From the NCBI GenBank assembly GCA_037178855.1, contig JASJZC010000004.1:4464001-4528000 (forward strand): a stretch of 64,000 nt of DNA. The letters are read 5' to 3'. Positions 13,946-24,879 of the stretch are shown here, piece by piece. Both the position numbers and the translations under genes were made by a program. The stretch's first letter is position 1. Each line of letters opens with the position of its first letter. Below the pieces are notes generated by a model. That model made no database searches, was not told where the DNA came from, and worked only from the letters and a program-made list of their open reading frames with translations. Origin of the DNA: Oscheius sp. JU75. Taxonomy: Eukaryota; Nematoda; Chromadorea; Rhabditida; Rhabditidae.

Positions 13946-14723
13946 ATGGCAAGCAAAGCAGCGGCTCGTGTGAGGAAGAAGGAAGTCGTCAAAGTCATCC
14001 ATGGAGCACTACTCAAGACTAATATCAAGTAAGTTATTGTTTGCTCATCAAGAAATTAATGACCGCTCTGAACTGCAGTGAAAACTCTATTCCAGATCCC
14101 AAATGGCCTCGGCCGCTCCTCCACTCGGACCCCAGCTCGGTCAACGCGGTGTGAATGTGGCAAATTTCTGTAAAGAGTTCAATAAGGAGACGGGGCACAT
14201 CAAACCAGGTAATGTATATTAAAATTATCCAAATCAAGTAGTTTCAGGCGTGGTTCTGCCGACGAGAATTTCCGTGAAACCGGACAGAACATACGATTTG
14301 GAAATCTGTTCCCCGGCTACGACATGGCTCCTTAAACAGGCAGCTGGTATCGCGAGAGGACGACAAGTTTCAGGTATTTTGTTTATTTTTTGATGTGAAC
14401 AACTTCTTGAATTTAGGAGAAGTAGCCGGCAAACTTTCCGTTAAACACATCTACGAAATCGCCCTAGTCAAACAGCGAGATAAGGCTCTTCACGGGGTGC
14501 CACTCGAGGTATGCCTCTTTCGTTTCGTTCATATTCAAACAATTTCTAGCAAATCTGTCGCCAAGTCCTCAAAACTTGTCGAACTGTCGGAATCGAAGTA
14601 CAGAAGGAAGATCTCAATCCGGTTGAACTGAAAGAATTCCTGGATTCGCGGCGAGAGAAGGTGGCCGGTCAGTTGAAGGAGCTTCAGGACAAAAAGGCTG
14701 CCAAGATGCTACGTACCTCCTAA
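13946..14723 (+). CDS. mrpl-11: Mitochondrial large ribosomal subunit protein uL11m (MRPL11)
   Basis: A structural protein of the mitochondrial ribosome stalk base. The spliced product begins MASKAAARVRKKEVVKV and contains the L11 signature SAAPPLGPQLGQRGVNVANFC with the expected Pro-rich N-terminal helix region, KPGVVLPTRISVKPDRTYDLEI, an ATTWLLKQAAGI segment that binds rRNA, and a Lys-rich C-terminus KKAAKMLRTS. Four introns of 40-60 bp. The start codon is the first ATG in the first exon; the extra 10-12 basic residues before the L11 core fit a short targeting or RNA-binding tail. It converges on the SLC6-like gene, leaving 127 bp between the two stop codons. Confidence 0.88.
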
Positions 14724-14850
14724 TCTGCCAGTTTGTTATTTTAGCCCTAGTCCAGTTCTGTTATTGTTTGTCCCGAATATATGACTTTTCAAAACAGTTC
14801 ATACCTGTGTTTCCAGATTAGTCATACTTTTTATACAGAAGTTGAACTGT

Positions 14851-16981
14851 CTAGAGGTAAATCCTAGCGGCCATCTCGTCCCTCGTAGCCTTGCGTCTGT
14901 TCTGGATGTTGAGTGGTCCCCATTTCGGATGGGTCTGGAAGACGCGGTAGACACGTTGACTTTCACAGACGCTCTTTGTGACTAAATGTGCAGCGACGAC
15001 GAGCGGAATAGCGGACATCAGAGAGATTAGGAAGGAGGGCACGCTGACGCTGAAGTACTTCTTGTGGAGTCCGCTCACAGAGATCATAGCGAGAAGGTAT
15101 ATTGGCATGCAGACGGTCCAATTGAAATAGAAGATCTTGCCTCCGACGGCCATTCGACAAGCACTATAGTGATGACCAAGCATCGTCTCGGCATTTACGT
15201 AGAGACGACGCGTTCCGTAGACTCCCAGAATGGCGATGATCTGGTAGAGACAGAGAATTGTGAACAGCTCGAGATAGAAGACGTTGTAAAAGTAGTCGTC
15301 GGCAAGAGACATGCGGAGACGATAGCTGACCCCGAGAATGAGAGCGGCCATAGCACAGACGAGAGTCACGACGATGTGTCTGGTCCACTGACTCGGAAGA
15401 TGCATCAACTGGGAGAAGGAGCGGTAGATAGCAGCCAAAAACATCTCGATGGTGACGACTTGGAAGCCGATGACGGAAATGGCCATGGAGAGGTAGAAAA
15501 TGTCCGTGCAGAGACGATGGACCATCGTCGTGTCCAGTTCGGGCAGAAGGGTGAATGGCAGATGGAACCAGAAGGGCTCGCCGATTTCTCGAGACAGATC
15601 TGAATCTAGTTGTTAGTTTCTGTGTTATAAAACATAAGACCTTTTCTATCTGCATTGCAAGATTTCCCAGAACTAGGCAAAAAGTAAGAAATATAAAAAT
15701 GGTCCAAACTACTGGAAGCATACCCAAAAGCACGTCGAAGGAGATGGAACTGGCCTGTTTGGAAGCGACGGCGAGGAAGACAGCAGCGATGGTGACAAGG
15801 ATTCGGATTCCGGCACCGAAGAAGGTCATGATCGTGGCCTCTTTGATGATGTCATTGCGGAAGTCGGCCTGCGATCCCACGGTGATGAGTGTTCCGTCTC
15901 CCAGTCCAATCGTGAAGAGAACTTGCATAGCACAGTGCAGCCAGACATCCATGTCGGTCAGCTTACTCCATTGGGGCTTCAGAGCCTGCAGCACGAGGTG
16001 GAACTTTTCGCGAAAGATTACCAGGAAGAGAGAGTAGCCGCCAATGACGAGAATTCCGAAGAGGGTCGAGGCAACAAAAATCGGAGCCATTTTGCCGAAG
16101 AACTTGTTTCCTTTGACGGCGATCAATCCCGCTACGGCCAGAAGGGTCATGTCTCCGAGGAAGAGAGCTACCTCGCGCGACTGGTTCAGCTCCAGAAAGT
16201 AGATGTGAGACGGACTGAAGTTGATACTCGCCTCGGAATGCGTATAGATGTCGGCAATGGCACTCATCGGCAGACTGGTAAAGACGGACTCGGTCTCCTT
16301 GATGCACTTTCCTCCCATCCAGACGTGGTTTGCATCACAGACGTCGGGAAGACACGAAGAGCCCGGGTAGGAGTCGCAGTCGAGCCATTTGCGGTCTCCA
16401 GTGAAGGTCATGAGCATGAAGTTGTAGAAAAAGACGAGGTAGCGAGATTGAAGATTGAGGAAGAGACTGGACAACAGACGGACCAGCAGCAGCAGATAGC
16501 CGACACCGGTAGCGATGGGAGCGATTCGGCCAAAGATGACGCAGACAGGAAGCGAGGTGTACTGCCCGAGAGCCAGTTCCAGGGCGGCAAAGGTGACTCC
16601 GACGATGGCCAGTTGAATAAGGTAGATGAGCAGAAAGGCTGTTGATCCACTCGTTATGGCAGTTCCGGCGAAATGCCATAGACTGCTGGCATGTGCTGTG
16701 GCACAGACGAGCAGCATGGCATGATTCCAGCCTCCGATTCCGTGCTGTCCTCGCGTACTGTGTTCCAGCTGCAACTCGAATCCTTCCACCTTGGCCGATT
16801 GGACAAGAGGACTTCTGGCCGGCGGAGAGTCGCACTGCTCTTGCACATTGTCAAAGTCCTCGCTGTCGATCGAATCAATTGGCTCCAGGGAGGACATCGT
16901 CGATCGACCGTCTCTATCTTCCGTGCTCCCACGACGAAGAACCTCGGTCAGAAAGTCCATCTTCTCTTTTTGAAACGTCAT
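14851..16981 (-). CDS. Divergent SLC6-family (neurotransmitter:sodium symporter-like) transporter
   Basis: Two exons (16981-15634 and 15599-14851) joined by a 34-bp intron in phase give 698 residues. The first 110 or so residues are acidic and cytoplasmic. Twelve hydrophobic segments follow with SLC6 features: a large extracellular loop after TM3 with Cys pairs and LPDVCDANHVW, GLGDGTLITVGS in the TM6 region, an ALELALGQY-type sequence in TM2 (the family ELxLGQ motif), and LPELDTTMVH in TM8 to TM9. The family TM1 motif GNVWRFPY is replaced by ASSLWHFAG, and the gating Arg is lost, so sodium-coupled transport of a classic substrate is doubtful. The ATG at 16981 (MTFQKEK) is the first in frame after a CCCCCAG acceptor; a second possible start is 16960. 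C. elegans has several divergent snf genes; I cannot say which is closest. Confidence 0.8.
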
Positions 16982-17030
16982 CGGCACATTGACTCGTGCC
17001 TGGGGGAACAGCACCTGAAGTAGATCCATA

Positions 17031-17400
17031 TTTTGCGAGCAGAGCCAACTGACCATCTTGGGAGAAGAGTCTATAGTGCACCTCCAAGCTAACATCTGAC
17101 TTGTCAAGATCTTTTTCCAGATGAGCAATGACATGTCGAGACTCGTCAGTTTTTAGAAGACTGCCGTCTCGTCCACAGACTAGAGTAAAGTGAGAAAAAG
17201 GAGACCGTGGGGGTCAGATCTGAGGCTGGATCATTCAGTGTAAATGAAGCTCTTTCAGAACGCTGGTGGTCCAAAAGCATTATAGAAGTCAGTTTTTCTT
17301 GTTTGTTCTGTCGGGTTAAAGGTAAAGAGTGTCCCATACTCATGTTGGTCTGACATGTGAGACAGCTGGACTCTACTTGCACTGACCATTCTCATGCTTA
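17031..17400 (-). other. Probable upstream coding exons of unresolved gene
   Basis: Minus-strand segments here look coding although they do not join cleanly: a frame starting MSDQHEYGTLFTFNP (about 17350-17290) and another reading KDLDKSDVSLEVHYRLFSQD (about 17115-17055). They sit just before the SLC6-like start and could be its 5' exons or a short separate gene. Frames conflict, so no product is assigned. Confidence 0.25.
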
Positions 17401-17723
17401 TCGATTAGCTGCGTGTTGCCGAAAAACACCACGAAATCTGCGGGTCAGTCGATGATCGATCACAAGGTCCGTATGAAGAGCCAATATTTTGACAGAGTCT
17501 AGAGAACGTTAGCTGGCTCTCTCCTAGCAAATCTCTCACCGCAAGGAAACCTGCTGTGTTTTCTTTTTTCATGGCCTCATCGTCCCTTGGAGACAGCCCC
17601 AGTTGCTCCTTTACTGCCGTGATTTATGACTTTCTCCGAGGGCCATCCCCGCCCAGCAGGACCACAGGACGTGCTCATTCCTCTCGTCTCCGCTTGCCTC
17701 TCTAATGACCACTGTTTATAGGT

Positions 17724-18313
17724 ATGCTCCGCCTGGTCACCGCTCTCGCCCTCCTCGGAGTCGTCTACGCCGGGTTCATCAACATCGGTTTCCGTGATTG
17801 CAGTGAGTGTTCGGGGAAGTTCAAGCCAAAAGAGTATGTTCAGAATCGCAGTTCAAAGTTCACGAGGTGACTGCTGAGGGATGTGACTTGAAGGAGACCG
17901 ACGGAGGCAAGAAGATGTGCACCTTCAAGGCCAACTCTAAGCCCATCATTCGCATCAAGTTCACTCCTGGTTGGTCCAATGCTCTCGAGTTCATAGGCAG
18001 AGTTCAGACCAAGAAGTCTCTGATTTCAAGACCTCAATCAAGGCCAAGATCGGAGAGACGATGATCGACTTCCCTCTTGCTGACAGCAACGCCTGTACTG
18101 CCGGCCTTTCCTGCCCTCTGAAGCCTGGACAAGAGTACACTTACGAGCAGGGAATCGATATTGCCAACAACTACCCAGCTGTGAGTATAGATCCTGTACT
18201 TTGGTGAAGAATGCTTTCAGCACGAGAAGGTCCAGGTCAACTGGGTCGTCGATCGCGAAGGAGCCGCCGGAAAGGACGTCTGCATCATCTTCCTCGCCCA
18301 GATTGCCGAATGA
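17724..18313 (+). CDS. NPC2-like ML-domain secreted lipid-binding protein
   Basis: Four exons (17724-17802, 17844-17969, 18008-18180, 18221-18313) give 156 residues. A signal peptide (MLRLVTALALLGVVYAG) is followed by an ML domain with the family cysteines: FRDC near the N-terminus, AEGCDLKE, KKMCTFKA, SNACTAGLSCPLKPGQEYTY and DVCIIFLAQI at the end. NPC2-type proteins bind sterols or other lipids in the lysosome or outside the cell; in nematodes and mites they form families of secreted proteins. The ATG lies 2 nt after a TTTATAG acceptor, consistent with trans-splicing. Confidence 0.88.
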
Positions 18314-18570
18314 ACATAGCTTGAAACTGTTCTTGTAAGATGATTATGAGTAAAGTGAAGGTTTCTTCCCCGTCTCTCGCAGAGGCAAGATGACAACCCG
18401 TACAGTTTTGAAAGATTGCATGAGCACCGTGTATATATGCGCCGCCGAAAGGATTCAGCTCCGCGGTCCGCTGCAGCGTGAGTTATCTTACACCAAATAT
18501 CCCCACCTGCAATCGTTGACCCAAACTTTTACTCTTTATAACCGAAATGTTTATTCGTGACTCACAGGTA

Positions 18571-18693
18571 ATGGGTCCCCGAACAATGGCCTTACTTATC
18601 GTTGGAGTTGTCCTTCTCTTCGCTGAATGTTTTGCATTTACTTGGCTAGATACAAGGAGAGGCCGTGTGTTCTCCTATAGGAGAGCTCCATGA
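18571..18693 (+). CDS. Short secreted peptide precursor (40 residues), possible neuropeptide-like
   Basis: A single-exon ORF, ATG at 18571 and TGA at 18691-18693, three nt after an ACTCACAG acceptor. It begins with a clear signal sequence (ALLIVGVVLLFAECFA) and leaves a mature part FTWLDTRRGRVFSYRRAP with two dibasic RR sites, as in peptide precursors cut by proprotein convertases. I do not recognise the peptide family. The only other reading is a chance ORF, but signal peptide, acceptor and dibasic sites together argue for a gene. Confidence 0.5.
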   Translation: MGPRTMALLIVGVVLLFAECFAFTWLDTRRGRVFSYRRAP

Positions 18694-18727
18694 TTGTCAT
18701 AAAAAAAAGTCGTGTGTTGATTGTAAA

Positions 18728-19380
18728 TTAACTCACTGACACCTTGTCCACCTCGCCCTGGACTCTGAAATTCGTCCGATAGCGTCTGATGTACTCCTCG
18801 GAGACCCAGCAGTTGGCCTCGAACTCATATTCACTCCACTTGATCCTACCATATCTTCTTATTTTTTCGAGCAATAATTGACTCGGAATACGTCATTGAT
18901 GTGAGCGGCGTCCTCCGGCCGAGTTCCCTCTTCCCCACCGTACATTTTACCCGCGAACCAGTTTCAGAGAAACGAACCGTTTTCGGAACAATATCAAGAG
19001 TGCCAGTCCGACAGAAGCTCCAAACAACACGACCCTGACCCAGCGGTAGCCCGAATTCTGGAACAGGTACCTAAAGTAGTTTTTGACTCTTGTCTGCCTC
19101 AAGGACTCACGTGGAAATGATTGTAACAGCTAATTGTGCTAGAGAGCATCCGAAAGAGTACATTCCTTGCATGAACATATATAGAAGACGTACCTCCGTT
19201 TCAAAGATGCCCTTTTCGATACGTGGTATTCTATGCTCAATCACGAAAACGGTGATTGGATCCTCTAGTTTATACTCAAAAAATATTTTGAGGGGAGTGC
19301 TCTCTGAGAGGAGATGGTATAGACAACGGTCCAATACTTTTCGGATAAACTTTAGAGAACTTACTAGTACACAAGTGAAC
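18728..19380 (-). CDS. Unidentified protein with two membrane segments
   Basis: Minus-strand exons carry KIFFEYKLEDPITVFVIEH, a hydrophobic stretch LLYMFMQGMYSFGCSLAQL joined in phase over a short intron (about 19074-19111) to YLFQNSGYRWVRVVLF and a second hydrophobic stretch GASVGLALLILF, then a C-terminal soluble part SEYEFEANCWVSEEYIRRY ending at TAA 18728-18730. Between them the frame changes by one base near 18890 without an obvious intron. The topology (two close membrane helices between soluble parts) recalls small mitochondrial TMEM proteins, but I cannot name it. The start is not resolved. Confidence 0.35.
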
Positions 19381-19572
19381 AGGCGAGTTCAAACACTCTT
19401 TTTTTCGATTATGATATTTCAATCGATTTTTGACACTCTTTGAAGATTTTTTTCTGCAAAAGTAAGGGACGTTCTCCGACTACATTAAGCCGAAAGAGAT
19501 GCAAAAACTTGACAATTTCCCGTCATTGCTCCGTTTTACCTCTTTTTTTATCGTCTTTCCACTGCTGACTGC

Positions 19573-20326
19573 TCAGCCAAGTCTTTCTTGAGCATTCGAA
19601 TGTGTCTCTCGTGCTGTCTCAACACAGCCTTCTTTCGCATCAGATCGCCAACCAGTTCTTCCATCCAGGAACAAAAAGCCAGGAACACAGCATTTTTCTA
19701 TGGTTGCAGCTGGTGTGGTTGAAGAGGTTGATGAAGAACTTGATGACGTCGAGGAAGTGCTGGTAGTAATACTTGTACTTGTGGAGGTGCTGGTCGAAGT
19801 ACTAGTTAAGGTGTTAGTAGAAGTGCTAGTCGAGGTACTAGTTGATGTTGAAGTCAATGTGGATGTGCTTGTGGTGGATTAGTTGTGGAGGTAGAAGTCG
19901 TGTCACATACCGAATAGTAGGAAAGAGGTCTCATTGTCGTCGCCGTGATTGGAACTTCTCCATCAACTGAAATATTTCTTTTCAAACTAAAAACAAGTTG
20001 AGCCTTGCCAAGTAAACGCATTATTGATCGCGAAATTTGTGAAGGCGAACATTTCCGAGGTCGTGTCCACCAATACCAATACATTCCCATAACCAGTGAG
20101 TCATTGAATTGCGAAGTTCTCCCAGACGTGTACTTGACATCCAAAAATAGCCTGTGCTTCAGCTTCATCTGGTCCAAAATCTCCTCATAATTTTTCAATT
20201 ACCAAAGGGACGGAATGAAAACCTCATAGCTTTTGGTCGTTTGCTCCAGATTCTTCTCAGTCGTCCACCAGAAGGATACCTTGACTACCCAGTTAACAGG
20301 GCCAGTTGGACCAAAAGACGTGCCAT
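19573..20326 (-). CDS. Putative secreted Ser/Thr-rich protein
   Basis: An ATG at 20326-20324 opens a signal-like sequence MARLLVQLALLTG; a 160-bp intron could join it in phase to LFLDVKYTSGRTSQFNDSL, followed by RPLSYYS and then a long run of alternating Thr and Ser (about 19857-19720) ending with CCVPGFLFLDGRTGW and a stop at 19573. The Thr-Ser tail and the body are in different frames, so at least one more intron is needed. A competing open frame YGTSFGPTGPVNWVVKV overlaps the proposed first intron. A mucin-like secreted product is inference. Confidence 0.3.
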
Positions 20327-20533
20327 AGTGTCTAAAAGAGAGCTTTGAACGAGATCGACAAGAGCAAGAAAGCGATTTCCGATTTGGGAGCTATGTGTTA
20401 GGCGGACCTAACTAAGGGTTGTTCGGCCAGTTTCCTGCCCATCTGTATCTACGCCGCGAAAAAATTCCGTACTCTGTGCAGGAATAGAACGAGCCTGGAA
20501 CAAGCTAAACAGATTTGTACAAATATTTATCTA

Positions 20534-20553
20534 GTATAAAATGTCCTCGCGTC

Positions 20554-20592
<39 letters not shown>

Positions 20593-21060
20593 GTCTGTCT
20601 GAAGCCAATATTGCCAATTAGTGTGCACTATTTTGTGCGCACACTAATTGTTGGCAAGTCAAGTCAGTTCGGGAGATACCTTCTTTGGGAGAACGTTGCT
20701 TCTGTCATGGTAGCTCGACTGGCGCGGAAAATGCGAACAGGGCGAAGTGAGAGAAGGACCAGTACAGGCTGACAGAAGGGAATAGAAACCGGGCAAAATT
20801 CAAAGGTATCAGAGGATATAACTGTCATTGAGCTCCCCAGAGACGATAGCAATACTTGGACAGGGTTGAGAAATCGGCTTCAAAGAGTGAAAGGGAAGTG
20901 GGTTTGAGGGATAGAAAGTGGAGTCAAAGAGTGGGAAGTAGGTTTCACTGATTAGAAATGGTCATTAGCAATCGTTTTTGCTGGGGAAAGGACAAGGTAG
21001 ATATGCCTCAAGGTGCGCAACAAGTTAGGCTACCGCCCCGAAGGGGCGGCGGCCTAACTT
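20534..21060 (+). mobile_element. (GTCT)n-bearing repeat element, copy 1
   Basis: Begins with TGTCCTCGCGTCTCTGTCTG and about 13 GTCT units, followed by a hairpin CAATTAGTGTGC...GCGCACACTAATTG (about 20615-20652), a body of about 230 bp shared with copy 2, a purine-rich minisatellite part, and ends with a palindromic GCCCCGAAGGGGC plus GCCTAACTTGT. Non-autonomous elements with hitch-hiking (GTCY)n microsatellites are described in insects; I see no transposase. Helitron-like or MITE-like origin is undecided. Confidence 0.55.
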
Positions 21061-21065
21061 GTCTA

Positions 21066-21786
21066 TTTTAAATTGTCCTCGCGTCTCTGTCTGTCTGTCT
21101 GTCTGTCTGAAGCCCTAATTGCCAATTAGTGTGCACTATTTTGTGCGCACACTAATTGTTTGCAAGTCAAGTCAGTTCGGGAGATACCTTCTTTGAGAGG
21201 ACGTTGCTTCTGTCATGGTAGCTCGACTGGCGCGGGAAATGCGAACAGGGCGAAGTGAGAGAGAAGGACCAGGACAGGCTGACAGAAGGGAGTAGAAACC
21301 GGGCAAAGTTCAAAGGTATCAGAGGATATAACTGTCATTGAGTTCCCTAGGGACGATAGCAATACTTGGACAGGCAGGTGGGTCGAGAAATCGGAAAAAT
21401 GGGTTCAAAGGGTGAGAAGAAGATTCAAAAGATAGGAAGTAGGATATAATGGTAGGAAAGAGGGTTCAAAAGGTAAAAAGTGAGTTTAAAGAGTGGAAGA
21501 GGGCTCGAGGGATAGGAAATGGGTTCAAAGGGTGGGAAGTGGGTTTAATTCAAGGAGATTGGGTTCAAAAAGTGAAAGGGAAATGGGATGGGACGTTTTT
21601 CGAGGGGTGGAAAGTGGGTACAAGGGTAAGAGAATCTATTTATAGAATAAGAAATGGGTTCAAAGAATGGGAAGTGACTTGGGATATAGGAAGTGAGTTA
21701 GAAGAAAGGTAAGTGGATTCAGTGGTTTTTGACGAATTGGAAGTGGGTTCAATGAGCCCCGAAGGGGCGTAGCCTAACTTGTTGCC
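21066..21786 (+). mobile_element. (GTCT)n-bearing repeat element, copy 2
   Basis: Repeats copy 1 in the same orientation: TTGTCCTCGCGTCTCTGTCT, a shorter GTCT run (about 21083-21108), the same hairpin around 21122-21160, and a nearly identical body up to about 21375. It then has a longer minisatellite and the same end, GCCCCGAAGGGGC followed by GCCTAACTTGTTG. Unit-to-unit differences in the body are a few per cent, so the duplication is fairly recent. Confidence 0.55.
21380..21755 (+). repeat. Degenerate minisatellite
   Basis: Imperfect tandem units of about 20-30 bp with the core GGAAGTGGGTTCAAAG occur across this stretch, with a shorter version at about 20876-20970 inside copy 1. The open plus frame across it is an effect of the repeat. 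Confidence 0.6.
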
Positions 21787-21789
21787 CAT

Positions 21790-23280
21790 AATCTCTTCGG
21801 ACTTTATTCTCCATTAGCTGGAGAACAAGCTGGAGTATAAATTTTTTTGAAACAGATATTTCATACGACCAGTACAGCATTTCCCTGTCCATTCGATCTC
21901 GTCGATTGATGACTGCTTTGAGATTGGACAAGTCGATTACAACGACGAAGACTACTACCAAATGTGGATAGAAGAGGCTCTGAGACTCCTTGAGATTGAA
22001 GTAGAGCGAGAAGATGGTCAGGCGAACAAGGAAGGAACAAGGAAGCAAATATCTTGCTTTCTCTCTCTACAAAGGCGATAGGAATGAGAGTTTTCAAAAG
22101 ATCCCATTGTGAGGGCAAATGGTTGAGTCAGTTACTAGGTTTTGGAACAGAAAAACAGTCTCAGTCCCTTTTCTCATACTGAATAGTCTTAGGAACCATC
22201 GAATACCAATCATTGAAGGACTATCGACTACTCTCGATACAGAGTAGCGCTGGCAAGATTTGGTTTCATCCGAGTCGCTGCCGATGAAAACACCGAAGAC
22301 GTCGCGTTATGTACCTGTCTTTATTCTCGTGCTCCTGAAAGAAGAAGCATATTGCTGTTATCCCATCGCGGAACGAATGGAACCAGTGTCCCTAGTTGCA
22401 AAAATTGCTTTCGCCAACTTTAGATGATGCCAAATGGTGTACAATATAATTGGCGAGAAAAGAGACAATTATTGTTCGGCAGCCCCAAAACGCACATGAA
22501 TAGGCTGACGAACAATTTACGTAACTACCGTATCCAACTTTCGCTCACACCTAAAATTCACTTTCTTTCTTTTGTCTTGTTCATTCATTTATGATTGTCG
22601 TGCTCATAATGTTTAAAAAAGTATTGACGGATTTGGATATACATAGTTGAAATATCTGCAAGTATAAAAATATTGACTGGCGGGATAATTTTTGAATTCT
22701 AATTAAAAGCTATTCTCGCAAACGTAGACATATTTTCTAGTGGCTAATAAGGTAAACGCAAATCTTCCGTATAAACGGATGTCTAACAATTCCACTCATC
22801 TTCTTCATTAGATATCATCGTGTATTGACCATCCAAGAGTAACGTACGATAGAATCTGAATTAAATATATGCTATTAAAATCATTAAGGTAGTCGTCCAA
22901 TACACATCACAATTTTCAGAACATCTACTATGGACCACCACTGGATGACGTACATTGATGAGTTGCTGGACGAGGAGGAAGAGGACGTTGGTTTACTTTC
23001 AATTATGGTTGGGTCAGGGTAGGATACAAACTTATTGTTTGAACTTTTTATCGCAATAGTATCATGGAAGATTCAAACATGTTTATATATGACAGGAGTG
23101 TTGGCCAGTTAAATTCGTGGGAAAAAGTAACAGATACGAAACTGTAGTCAGAGAGGGTGGAATTGATAAAACAGAAACTGATATTGGAAATGAATCCGGA
23201 ACCTAAAATTATAAAATCAGCTAAAAATACAATTCCGGATAGTTCGGAATTGTAGGCGACAAGAGTAATAAATGACAAGA
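21790..23280. other. Interval with weak coding signals only
   Basis: An open plus-strand stretch at about 21852-22078 (with IGQVDYNDEDYYQMW) and a short ORF at 22930-23020 (MDHHWMTYIDELLDEEEEDV after a TTTTCAG acceptor) look mildly protein-like but have no recognisable family and no joinable neighbours. Base composition turns AT-rich after about 22400. No gene is called. Confidence 0.3.
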
Positions 23281-23282
23281 GT

Positions 23283-24724
23283 ATGAAAAACTTCGGTAAT
23301 AATTTGGAAGGCGACCCCTTCGTTTGAATTTTTGGTGCGCTTTTACGTTCAGAGACTATTGGAAATTAAGTCTTCGCTTTTTCAAATGCAAAAATTTATT
23401 GACTTCCAAACAACTTTTTCATTTGTTGTAATCACCACTATGTTGTACCACGTCTGCTCATTTCACCGGTAGCTTACGGATGCCACGCTCGTAGAGCACC
23501 TTGGATTTCGACACGAAGAAGGTTGTCAACCAGGTTCTGAGTGCGCCATCGAAATCGAAGTGATGTTCTCCAATATCGCTGTTGTGAGCCCGGAACAGGT
23601 AATAGCCGGAAGGGGCAAAGGCTATAAGGCTATAAGGAGGATGGGGTAGAATCTCTCAACCCGGTCGTAGATCTTGGAGCGAGTGAGTTTTGCAACATGG
23701 GTGCGCATGTTGTCCATCTGCAGGATAACCTTCGACTTCAGCGGCGGTTTCCGACGAAGTGCAACGACAACCTTCTCAGGTTGCTGGCTGTAAATGGCGG
23801 TTGTAAGGGTAGTTCCAGTTCCCAGTGCACCATTTCTTCGATATCCCAGAGATCACAGAGCATAGTCTTCTTTTGATGGGTGTCGGATTTTACATCCGGA
23901 CTTGGTGTCTGCCCTGGACCCACCCGTTAACGCTTCCTTCGGAAGTTTATGTACGTTACCCACTCCTCGTCCGCCGTCACCAGGCACGTCAAAAAAAAAA
24001 AATTTCTTCTCATACCAGGACAGGAGAGAATTAGCGACGAACATGCGCTGCCACTTCTAAGTTTGCCGATTGTTTTCATTCACGAGCTGCAGCAGCTTCG
24101 ATTATTCGGAAGTTGCTGGTCGACCTGACCTTGGCTCATCTTCGAGGCTTTTGTCTCCAGACCAAAAGCGATGGAGCCACAACTGGCATACCTTCGTAGA
24201 CGTCGTCCCTTGGCCATAAACATCGTTGATATTAGCCGACATTTGGGCTCCATCCGTACCTTTGAGAAACTCATTTAACATGACATGTCGCAGATGGTAG
24301 GATGGCACGTCGTCATTAGTCCGGATCAAAACGAATAGAAAATCAGAAGAAGAGATGTGGTGACTAGCACGGCCGTTATCGTAAACAAGGCAAAGAACAT
24401 GTTTACAAAAGGCGAAAAGACTTATTTGCCAACCCAATAACTATGTTTATTGGATTGTGCGTGCAAAAGAACCCCCTGGCGCATGAAAAATAGCAGATAA
24501 CTGCAGAAAAAGTGGAAAACTCTTATGTGTGAACAACAACGGTAAAGCTCCCAGATTTCGGTACATTTTTGAAAATCTAGAGACTTTTTTACACGCTGAA
24601 ATCAATAAACATAGTTAGAATCCCTGAAAATGAGTGAATTACGTCAGCAAACCCGATTTCGGGCGGAAGAGCGCGCCAAGAATTCAAACGAAGCCTGCCG
24701 AACTATTACCAAAACTTCAAATAA
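23283..24724 (-). mobile_element. Degenerate mariner-family transposon
   Basis: Terminal inverted repeats of about 50 bp: the left end (23284-23340) and the complement of the right end (24671-24721) share GGTAATA, CTTCGTTTGAATT and TTGG.GCGC, flanked by TA. Inside, on the minus strand, are mariner transposase pieces: the N-terminal helix-turn-helix part (YHLRHVMLNEFLKG, TSTKVCQLWLHRFWSGD, LEDEPRSGRP, about 24300-24105) and, after frame breaks, a catalytic-core part with VILQMDNMRTHVAK (about 23740-23690). Frameshifts and stops make it inactive. It is about 1.44 kb long, slightly longer than a typical 1.3-kb mariner. Confidence 0.85.
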
Positions 24725-24879
24725 AAGGTGAAGATGAAAATATTGTGCCCTGCTAAACAGCAAAAAAAAATAAGTTTCCACCTCAAAATAATCTTAACAC
24801 ATACCGTAACCCGCCCTATTTCTCTTCTGCGCCAGCGTTATCATCATTATCGCGTTTATTTTTGTCAATTTATTCATTT

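Noticed and set aside
15923-16645. 240-codon plus-strand ORF opposite the SLC6-like gene
   Set aside because: Composition is an antisense shadow of a long single exon; the minus strand has the membrane helices and family motifs.
20550-20600. GTCT run considered as a CRISPR or satellite array
   Set aside because: It is a plain tetranucleotide microsatellite without spacers, and it occurs at the same place in both element copies.
21749-22118. Minus-strand ORFs of 99 and 85 codons beside the repeat element
   Set aside because: No domain, no start context, and the opposite strand is equally open; likely chance or a decayed gene.
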